64,000 bases of DNA from contig OZ024728.1 in NCBI GenBank assembly GCA_964016875.1, positions 31,751,865 through 31,815,864 on the forward strand. The letters run 5' to 3'. Source of the stretch: Fallopia convolvulus. Its lineage: Eukaryota; Streptophyta; Magnoliopsida; Caryophyllales; Polygonaceae. The first letter of the stretch is position 1, and each line of letters starts with the position of its first letter. The translations under genes and the position numbers were made by a program. Positions 55,928-64,000 of the stretch are shown one piece after another. A model generated the notes under the pieces. The model was not told the DNA's origin, did no database searches, and was given only the letters and a program-made list of their open reading frames with translations.

Positions 55928-56787
55928 AACAGTTTTCGATCGAGAGAGGGGAAGTTGGTTCGGTGATCAAAATCGGTTGTTCTTCGGTTTGGTTTTCGTG
56001 TTCTTCAAGTTTGTAAGACGTTATCTATTCTTTTCAATTTCAAGTAAGTTTTTCTTTCAATGTTCTCTTTGATTAAAGTTATTTGCTTTGTTTCAATGAA
56101 TAGCGAGTAGTCTTCTTATCTAGGGTCGGGGTTGAAACCCGACATAGTTGTGCATGTTTGAATGATTGTGTTGAGTTTTTGATTGCCTTCTATCCTTTGA
56201 ATTTCTTGTTGAGTTATGCCTAGGCGAGAGTCGAAGTAATTTTAGTTTTTAATTTGATCGAAAGAGAAAGTTACGAACTTGAATGTTGATATTGTTCGTT
56301 AACGAAAGTTTCGAGCTTTGGATTCAAAACAAGTAATAAAGTGAATTGATTTATGAAAGTTAATTGATTTGCTTGTTTAGTCAATGAAAGTTGATAGATT
56401 TATCCTTCAAAGGCATGATCTTTATCTTCACATAAGTTTTTATGCATAGCTATGTCGTGGTGACCCTTGTCCTAGAGCTTTTTATCCATTGATTTTGTTA
56501 AGTTTAGCTTTCGAATCACTCGTTACCAAGTCAACATACCCTCGGTACCGAACCTGCTTGTGCGTCGTTAGTTTCTCTGTTTTCGGTAGAATTCCAGGTT
56601 CTTTAACAACCCTGACAAGGTCGTTAACGAGGTTGGCCGTAGCTATTTTTGCTTATTTTGCTTTGTTTTACTTGTTTTTATGGTTGATACGCAGACAACC
56701 TTGCTTCCCGTGGACGATCCTGACTCTGCTATACTCAGCGGGGTCTTGACTTATAAATTTATTTATTGTCAAGAAACCCTCTCAACA
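55308..56787 (+). mobile_element. 3' LTR of the Athila-like element
   Basis: Matches the 5' LTR throughout. Its extra length comes mainly from a GA-run at about 55888-55924, against a short one in the 5' LTR. Palindromes recur at 55617-55645, 55697-55712 and 56622-56640. Confidence 0.9.
55888..55924. repeat. (GA)n microsatellite in the 3' LTR
   Basis: About 18 GA units, interrupted by TC at the right end. The same spot of the 5' LTR has only about six, so the run expanded or shrank after insertion. Confidence 0.85.
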
Positions 56788-57115
56788 GACTGCAACATAT
56801 ATCATAAGAGATCATAATGGACAAACTATATGTATGAATGTTATTTCTAATAAATATTGGAATGTAATTCAGGCTGAAGCAAGATTTATGTATAACGCAG
56901 TTTTGGAAGCCAAGAATATAAACCTGGAAAAAATCGAAATTGAGGGAGACAATCTCCTTACTATAAATGCTCTAAAGGGAAATAAATCATGCACATGGGA
57001 AATTGAGATGCTAATTGCTGACACAATGGTACTGTTAGAGTCCTTTGAGATTGTTAGAATCCAACATGTGCCTCATGACTATAATCAAGTAGCGGATTTG
57101 ATTGCTTCATTGTGA
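56788..57115 (+). pseudogene. L1 ORF2 RNase H tail
   Basis: The L1 RNase H domain resumes: ATYIIRDHNGQTICMNVIS, WNVIQAEARFMYNAVLEAKN, IEIEGDNLLTINALKGN, WEIEMLIADTMVLLE and HVPHDYNQVADLIASL, ending at 57113-57115. Catalytic-type Glu (QAEA) and Asp (EGDN, QVAD) residues are intact. The 3' UTR runs to the A-run at 57218-57225. Confidence 0.85.
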
Positions 57116-57225
57116 CATTCTTCTAGTGTCAATCAAATTAACACCCATCATGGACTTCGAGTCCTCTTCCGTAATGATGCACTAGGCTGAATTTTTCGGC
57201 CTAATTTTTACCTACTCAAAAAAAA

Positions 57226-58755
57226 TTGTAAGTGTCAATTAGGATTTGCAAGGAAATAAATTAGGAACTTAACATGAATGATTCATCCGTGCTTAGGTGG
57301 TTGCCAAAACCTTCCCTTTAGCGCTTAGGTGGTTGAGAAATTGCATGTTTGCAATGTGATCTGGGTGTATGATGATGCCCAATTGAGTTAAGGAAAAGAA
57401 AGGGAGGTCAAGAAGTGTGAGAAATAGAGAAACAAAAGGAAATGGATGAGATTGTAGAAAATGTGAGAATGTAGAGGATTTTAATATTTTTTATTTAAAT
57501 AAAATGAGATTTTGATGAAAAAATAAAAGTAAGTTTTTATTTTTCTTATTTATAAGTCTGTATTTTTATTTTCTCATCAAATTTCACTAATTTGGAGATC
57601 TAGTTTTCTATCATTTCTTTTCAAAATTTCTTATGAAATCTAACCAATTCTTATCTTAAAATGAGGAGTTTGGATCATATAAAACTTGTCATTATCCTAC
57701 AAAATAAAAAACTTCCGGGACCGTTGGACCAAGATCCAATGGTTGATATTTTATCTTGATTTATTAAAAACGGGGGTAATTTTGTCTTTTCAACTCTTTT
57801 TAATAAAAAAATAGGTGATTTAGCCTCTTTGTTTTTAGGGATTTTCCTTTTGATACCCCTAAGTTATTGACTTTTCCTTTTGATATCCTAAAAAATCTAT
57901 TCCATTTGGTACCCTCTAATTTGTACAAAGTTTGTTCCGTAACCTAATTACATGAAAAATCCAATTACCATCCAATTTCCGTCTGATGTCTCCATTCATT
58001 CTTATTTAAAAAAATTCAAATTATATAATTGAAACATATTTAATAGAAACAAGGGGGCGTGCGAAGAAATTGATGACAAAGCCCATTCTGAAGACTCGTT
58101 CTTTCGGGAACCTAAGAATTTGAGGAGACTCTAGTGGACGGCGAGCATAACTTCGGTGAGCGAACGGGACTGGTGACGAAAAACCAGCGAAGACGGGCGT
58201 TTGAAACTGTGGAGGAATCCTAACAAACTAGATGTTCGAATTTCCCTCCTAACTTGGGAATCTAATTTCCCTACTTTTTACGAAATTTCGATTTCCCTCC
58301 TAACTTTGGATTTTTCATTCTCTTTTGTAAATTTTACTAATTTCAATGTTTTGTGTTTGTTCTTGTGACTAGAATAACATTAATGTTGAAAATCTCATTA
58401 TATATGGGGATTGAAAGGTCATTATATAGTCGACAATATTTTTCTATGATTTATGTTGGCAAAGTCATGTTTGATCGCAACCTCTTTTCACGATTTCTAT
58501 AAATATTTAGCCAAGTAACATGTATGGCTAGAATTCTGTCCGATAATAGTGGTGGTGTTCCCTAACTATTGGATTTGATTGAATTTTATGCTTATTGATC
58601 GATTGTTTAGAGTAGATTGTTTATTTATGTCCATTAGCTTCGTATTGTGCCCCATTACTTATTGGATTTGGTTGAATTTTATGCCTCTTGATCGATTGTT
58701 AGGCTATAATGCTTATTTATGTTCATTGACTTCATATTGTGCCCCATTAATTTGG
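57226..58755. other. AT-rich intergenic DNA with a Mutator-type arm
   Basis: At 57838-58000, GGGATTTTCCTTTTGATACC and GGTACCCTCTAATTTGT echo the left arm of the element at 6641-7623. No second arm is visible downstream. The rest is AT-rich DNA with no gene; the frame at 58579-58821 is composition-driven. Confidence 0.4.
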
Positions 58756-59280
58756 AATGGACTTTTAGCAACTTACAATCTACTCTGCCTACTTTGGAAT
58801 GCACATTTACTAACCACATGATGTGCACTTTTACCAATTTTGTAACACATTTTACCCAATTTGGAATGTAGTTTTACTAACAATATAGCCATGAACTTTT
58901 CCTACTTTATAATTATTTTGAGTGCACTTTCACAAATCATATAGACATGTACTTTTCATACTTTGTAATGCACTCTACATACTTTAGAATGCACTTTTAC
59001 TAATTTAGATAGTACTTTTACTGATTTAGAATATACTTTTAATAATTGTATAGGTGCGCACTTTCACTAATCGCATGTAATGCATTTTTACATATTTGGA
59101 ATGCACTTTTACTCATTTTGAATGCATTCTACGGTTTCTACTTAATTTGACATGTACTTTCAATAATCACATGTCATGCACTTTTACTAATTTGTAATGT
59201 ACTTTTACTAAATTTGGAATGTACTTTTACTAATCACATGATATTCATTTTTCACTGATTTTATAATACACCATAACTAT
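58756..59280. repeat. Degenerate ~21 bp repeat (TTTGGAATGCACTTTTACTAA type)
   Basis: The words AATGCACTTTTACTAA and TTTGGAATG recur about twenty times with substitutions and small spacers, sometimes joined by ATCACATGATGT. A second, shorter stretch of the same repeat lies at 59738-60000. The dispersed spacing is unlike a fresh minisatellite. Confidence 0.75.
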
Positions 59281-59445
59281 TTTGAAAAAGAAATTGAGCC
59301 ATTTTTCCACTTCTCAAATGTAATTTTGAAAATTTCAACGATTTTTCATAAGTCTTCTAGAAATTTCAATTTGGGCCAAGGAGCTATAATGTATGCACCT
59401 TGTTTGTAATATGTGTCCATGATATTAACAATATGCTATAAGTAA

Positions 59446-59509
59446 TGAGCTCAAATGGAAGAGCATTGTGCTTGCGCACAAAGATGTAGGTTTTGATTCT
59501 TACATAGGC
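59446..59509 (+). repeat. tRNA-like sequence, plus orientation
   Basis: TGAGCTCAAATGGAAGAGC resembles a tRNA D-arm with an A box, TTGTGCTTGCGCACAA could form an anticodon-like stem, and GTAGGTTTTGATTCTTAC resembles a T-arm with a degenerate B box. No full acceptor stem is visible, so it is a tRNA-derived relic and not a gene. Confidence 0.5.
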
Positions 59510-59643
59510 TAATATATTACACAAATCAACTTTCAAGATATTCATTCTCAACCTAAATAGCTAGGTAATAAAACAAATTATACTTTACCCATGCACGACA
59601 AAAGACTCATCAACCACTTTTTTCAGAGAAGGTCTCGATCAAA

Positions 59644-59709
59644 CCAACCCATGTGGGATTCAAACCTATCTTTGTGCATAAACACATTGTTCTTCCATTT
59701 GAGCTAACA
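59644..59709 (-). repeat. tRNA-like sequence, minus orientation
   Basis: On the minus strand TTAGCTCAAATGGAAGAAC, an anticodon-like TGTGTTTATGCACA and GGTTTGAATCC parallel the plus-strand copy at 59446-59509. The two form an inverted pair about 135 bp apart. Confidence 0.5.
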
Positions 59710-59737
59710 TGCTTTTGTTCTATTATGTTGGTGGACA

Positions 59738-60000
59738 AGAACTTTTACTAGTTTGTAAAGAAATTTTACTAACTTGACATGCAATTTTAATTATTTGAAA
59801 TGCACTTTTACTAATTTGGAATGCACTTTTTTTTTTAACTTAGAATGCACTTTACTAATTAGAAAAGCACTTAATTTGGCATACACTTATTTGTAATGCA
59901 CTTTTACTAATTTGGATTGTACAATTACAAAGTTGGAATGCACGATTAAGTACTCTCGAATATAATTTTACAAACTTGGAATGCACTTTACTAATCCAAA
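59738..60000. repeat. Second stretch of the ~21 bp repeat
   Basis: Continues the AATGCACTTTTACTAATTTGG pattern found at 58756-59280, on the other side of the tRNA-like pair. Confidence 0.7.
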
Positions 60001-60129
60001 TCTTTTGCCATGCTCAAAAAATTTGTTCCTTTTGCCACCAGATCGTTGTGTTCGAAGTACACTTCTTTGCATAATTTTTTACATCAAAGCATGCAATTTA
60101 GGCCTTTAACAATGCACTATTACATACAA

Positions 60130-60170
60130 GCTGGGGCGGATCCAAGATTTTCTAGAAGGAGGGGGGACTT
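60130..60170. mobile_element. Possible hAT-type terminus
   Basis: CTGGGGCGGATCCAAGATTT, then a G-run, resembles the CAGGGGCGGA-type ends of plant hAT elements. No partner end was found. From 60170 to 60715 the DNA is AT-rich with no recognised feature. Confidence 0.3.
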
Positions 60171-60715
60171 TGTACATCGAGCTAGTACATAAAATTTCAT
60201 TGGAAGTTTGTATTGGTTGATCGACATTATGTGAATCAACCGATATTCTTAGTGTTTAACAAAATATCTCTCCATTTCATTCAACACAAAACCTATAAAT
60301 TTTAACAAATAATAATTTTCTACATATATTTCAATAACGATTAATAAAACTATACAATATTTCAACATATCAATTTCAATTTCAAATTTCCAATTTCCAA
60401 TTTCTAATTTCTATTTGAATCTACCTATTATAAGTTGCAAAATAAAAAATTCACACACAAATTTGAAATGAAGGCTAAACTTATGAATTTCAATTATGTT
60501 TAATGAAATCTATCAAATTCTTCAATAACCTATGAAATTTCTTATCAATTTCCAATAAATTAACAAATTAATTGATCTTTAACAAGGAGTTTGAAATTTA
60601 TTATGACAAGAATAATTAAGATTATGTACCTAAATGGTCGCAATAATAATGCTATTTTGCATTAAGAATTGATTTGTCATATGTTGAGTTGCACTTTCAT
60701 AATTATTAGAGTAGA

Positions 60716-62215
60716 TGATGAGATATTTTTCAGTCGTTTTAACTATCAAAGAAACCTTAACTTTACCAAACTCAGTACAGCGGTAAGTAAGAGTCGATCC
60801 TCAAAGACTTGTGTAAAAGTGTGTTACTTGCGTGCCAAGTAACCAAAAGAGGGGTTTATGAATGATTTATTAAAACTAAGATGCAAACTAAAAAGTAAAT
60901 ATGAATGCAAAGTTGATTGTAATATATGAGAGACAAGTGTGTTCAACTAGTTAAATCCATCATGACATTGCTTTGTTGATCATTGATACTCTTGATTCTC
61001 TTCTTACTTGAATAATCTATTGTGGATTATGACCCTACTAAGGATTATGACCCAAACTTCAGATTTAGTTGATAGAACTACCAGTCTAACAACTCTAATC
61101 ATCTAACAACCTAGAAGACCTTCTAGATTCAATTAGACAACAACATAACGATTCAAGTTATCAATAGAAACAAGCACTTAGAGCAACCAGACATCTAACT
61201 AACTTGTGAATTTATTCCCTTCTTCAACCAACTAGGCCAACTGGTCCTAAGTTGATTAAAGTTCTACTCTTGATCAAATTAACTCCGAATGGTAATTAAT
61301 AAGATTCAGTTATATCTAGAAATTCAATTAGGTAGCTAATCTAACAAAACCCTAGTTTAGATTCAATTAAGGATAGGAAATAAACTCTATTCAAGTTTGT
61401 TGAGAATCAATTAAACCTCACAACTCATGCAAATCATGACTTCAATTAACTAGCCAAACACATTAGAATTTAGCAATGCATACTTGAATTAAGAAAAACT
61501 TACAAAAAGAGTTCAAAGGTTGTCTCTTGAGAGAAGAAAACTCTAGCCTCCAAATATCCCAAAGGTTTCCAAAGACCAAATTATCCCGAAATACAATAAA
61601 ACACATCGAAAAAGGTCTAATAAAGCCCAACTCGAGGACCAAAACTCACGGCCCAATGTCTCTGTTGAAAATAAGATGGTGCGGGCTCTTCCTAGGGTGT
61701 CGCGGCCGCCCACACTGTCATTATGCCTGCACCATGGCCTCGGTTCAGCATTTACGTGACACTTCAGAGGCTGTTTTCACCCCCATCGATTTGGAATTTG
61801 GACTCGGAATGAAAAAATGAATTGTAGCTCTTCGAGTTAGCTTTCCATTGATATAAAATTCAGCTTCATCCGACTACTATATCTCCCAAACCAAGCATTT
61901 CAAGATAGAGGTGTCAAAACAAGACTCCAATGCATAGCCCGAGTTTAAGCGTTCTTTTCCCACAACCTCTTGGGCCTTAGCTCTTCCAATCTTCACTTGA
62001 ACCACTCTAAGCTTCATCTTAATCATCAAACTCCACCATAATCCTCTAATATCCATCCCTTCCACGCTTGTTTACCTAAAGATCTGCAAAACCGAACAAA
62101 ACAAGCGCAAAACCCGAATTTTCTAGAAAACCTAAGAACTAGACTAAAATAAGCTAAAACCATGCAATATAAACATAAATATGCATCCTAAACACTACCT
62201 AAATGCAAGATATCA
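60716..62215 (-). mobile_element. 3' LTR of the minus-strand Athila-like element
   Basis: On the minus strand it starts TGATATCTTGCATTTAGG at 62215 and ends near 60716-60719; the exact end is uncertain. About 61770-62000 is closely related to 700-960. A GC-rich palindromic stretch (GTCGCGGCCGCCCAC) sits at 61698-61712, in the place of the palindromes in the other LTRs. The frame at 61527-61820 is LTR sequence. Confidence 0.75.
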
Positions 62216-63169
62216 AATTCTTCCATGCTTAACCCTTGCTTGTCCTCAAGCAAGACATAAATCTAAGTCACACCACATCAATGCAATCATGCATCCATCT
62301 CATAATCAAACGAGCAATTAAACATATAATTAAAACTTGACCAAGACTTCATAGCATGCATTATCATAATCATAGAGCAAAGATTATTCATCCATTCTAG
62401 ACCTCACCATGGCAAAGTGTTTTCTCTCACTCTCAAGTGTTTAAAGGACATGTTTCACTCAAAAATCAACCAAGAAAAACTAGACTACCATAAGATTGCA
62501 TCCGTGTCCTAATTCTCCACCGCTATGGACCAAACACATAACAAAAATCATGAGGTCTTTTAAAGGGATGTAATGGGGCCAAGGTAAAGAGAAATTTGTA
62601 AGGGATCATATTTAGTCATGTGGTGCTAAATCCGGGATAAAGAACTAATCCTAAAACCCAAACTTCTCACTTTTCTTCTTAAAACTCCAAACTTCTTCAC
62701 CACTCCTTAAAATCATTAAAGCACTTTTTTTTCTTCTTTTCACTTCTTTTTTCTTGCCTCTTCTTCAACTCCTTTTCCATTTTTGAAGGTGACTAACCTT
62801 TTAAGCTCACTTTCTTCACTTTTCAACATATTTTTCACCTTTATTTTTTTCACTTTGCACACTAGAGTTGTATTTCCTCTTTTTCACCTTTTCCTTTCAA
62901 CCTCCCCCATACTTATACATAACTCCCACAAAAAAAAAAACCTAAAGTCCTAAATCCCGAATGGTTCAAGCTTAATAGGCTAAGAAAATTTTGTGGAGCT
63001 ATAAAAATAGGCTTAAAGCTTAAAGAAACGGGGTGTCAAAACATGGATCTTTTAAGTTAGGAAGGGAAATAGTAGGCTAATAAGAAACATTTGCCTCAAT
63101 CATTTTAATGTTATGCATTCAATATATAAAGCAATCTTGAAAAAGAGTCATAACGCAAGTTTTAGAGCC

Positions 63170-63430
63170 TTCTTTCTAAAGAGATTCGATGAATTAATGA
63201 AATGTTGCTTGGTCTTCCACGGGAACTTGAGTAAGGCTCATGAACGCACACCCTTGGCCAATTTGATTCGATAACATCTCTGGATTCTCCATATTTGTCT
63301 CTAGTATCGCTTCCCCGCCCAGCTCTATCAGCAGGCTTTAAGCAACCTTCGCATTTTCTGCTGAGGCCGATGAAGGGGGGAAAACGAAAGGCCTTTTCTG
63401 GTCCCCCCTGAGCCGGGGGGTGCTTGTGGG
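63170..63430. other. GC-rich segment foreign to the element's interior
   Basis: Alignment with the LARD-like interior is good up to GCAAGTTTTAGAGCC at about 63170 and again from about 63470 (GAAAGGCCAAAAAT). Between them lie about 260-300 bp instead of about 56. The piece has GAAGGGGGGAAAACGAAAGG and GAGCCGGGGGGTGC, unlike anything around it. The origin is unknown; organelle DNA is one option. Confidence 0.45.
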
Positions 63431-64000
63431 TAGCAAATCATGGTGATACACTCCAAAATAAGAGAGCAATATAATCATGAAAGGCCAAAAATCTCACAAG
63501 GCAAATTTTTGTCTAGAACTTCAGAATGAATCTAAAACCCAAGCTATTATAAATGCTCAATCCTATAGTCAAAGTAAATAATCAAAGATCATGCTCATAT
63601 CATAGAAACTTCAACATATCATACAAATCATGAGTTATGATTCATACTTAGCCTAGAAACACAAGAGGTATCAAACAATGGGAAAATAAGAACCTAAATG
63701 CAATATTTGTGTTATTTTTTTGAATTTTTTTTTGAATTTTCCAAGATTTTAATCAATGAATGAAAAATTTTAAATATGCCTAATCTAATGCAACTACATG
63801 CAATGCAAACAAGTAATTCCCTTCCCCCATTCTTAAAACATAGTTTGTCCCCAAAGTATAGTAAGAAGAAAAGTAAAATGAAATACTCACAAACATCTCT
63901 AGCTATCCGGGTAGTGTTGGCGGGTAATCCGACAACGATGGTGAATGCTTCTTCGATTATGAATCTTTGAACTTGGGGTATCTAACACACATAAAAAATA

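Larger units (their letters stand above)
46341..56787 (+). mobile_element. Athila-like LTR element lacking RT and integrase
   Basis: LTRs of 1456 and 1480 bp bound a tRNA-Asp primer site, a gag-protease region, an env-position ORF and the conserved 3' noncoding region. The target duplications are GAATG and GACTG, one mismatch. The L1 RNase H frame resumes after the insert. No reverse transcriptase, RNase H or integrase motif is present between the protease and the post-pol word at 50868. The structure is that of a trans-mobilised derivative, here with stops in gag and protease too. The two LTRs differ by only a few percent by eye, plus a (GA)n length difference. Confidence 0.92.
37208..57225 (+). 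mobile_element. L1-type LINE split by two LTR retrotransposons
   Basis: ORF2 starts at 37208 and can be followed across two clean insertions: endonuclease to 38259, RT and linker at 43753-46340, RNase H at 56788-57115. It ends at the A-run 57218-57225. The reading sense continues exactly at both junctions once one copy of each target duplication is removed. ORF1 is not recognisable, so the copy is probably 5'-truncated. A long target duplication of the L1 itself was not found. Confidence 0.88.
60716..64000 (-). mobile_element. Athila-like element, minus strand, running off the window
   Basis: On the minus strand the interior (63999 to 62216) ends in GCTTGAGGACAAGCAAGGGT, then a polypurine tract (about 62216-62235), then the LTR at 62215. 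The conserved block GGATTTAGCACCACATGACT is present near 62620 (minus strand), and the AACGCAAG..TAGAG and GGCCAAAAA words align with 41170-41400 of the LARD-like element. No coding region is seen in the visible part. Confidence 0.8.

Noticed and set aside
59446..59509. A functional tRNA gene
   Set aside because: The B box is degenerate and no acceptor stem pairing is visible.

Overview
This is a plant nuclear window, most likely from a eudicot, made almost entirely of nested transposable elements around one intact host gene. The evidence is: L1-type LINEs with a DUF4283-type ORF1 and a plant RNase H tail, Athila-like Ty3/gypsy elements with a tRNA-Asp primer site, a CACTA element with a TNP2 transposase, Mutator-type inverted-repeat elements, Ty1/copia remnants and AT-rich satellites. 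I cannot name the species from sequence alone.

Layout. 1-4892: 3' half of an Athila-like element whose LTR carries a solo LTR, preceded by a partial LTR on the minus strand. 4893-7746: an arm of a Mutator-type element, a hairpin-bearing ~167 bp tandem repeat, and a second, AT-rich ~167 bp repeat interrupted by a complete 983 bp Mutator-type element. 7761-26427: an L1 LINE split by a minus-strand Ty3/gypsy element (about 15918-25430). That element's 5' LTR is split by a CACTA transposon (20703-25130), and its interior holds an inverted solo LTR. 26640-27853: an L1 fragment. 27854-30263: promoter, coding sequence and short 3' UTR of the only intact host gene, a MOCO-sulfurase-like PLP-dependent protein of 604 residues. 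30264-31687: a Mutator-type element with a GC-rich cargo, inserted in that gene's 3' UTR. 32291-33436: a rearranged copia remnant. 33440-36720: a minus-strand L1 that keeps its 5' half. 37208-57225: another L1, split by a 5.5 kb LARD-like gypsy derivative (38260-43752) and by a 10.4 kb Athila-like element with gag, protease and an env-position ORF but no RT or integrase (46341-56787). 57226-60715: degenerate repeats and tRNA-like inverted sequences. 60716-64000: a minus-strand Athila-like element running off the window.

Insertion order can be read from target-site duplications, split reading frames and paralogous empty sites. Several non-autonomous elements here keep intact cis signals (LTRs, primer site, PPT or TIRs) but no working polymerase or transposase, so they would depend on relatives elsewhere in the genome. 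The signals least explained by standard annotation are: element-specific palindromic words repeated through the Athila-like elements, including their coding regions; the two adjacent ~167 bp satellites; a palindrome-within-palindrome in the CACTA leader intron; the inverted tRNA-like pair; and the promoter duplications in front of the host gene.
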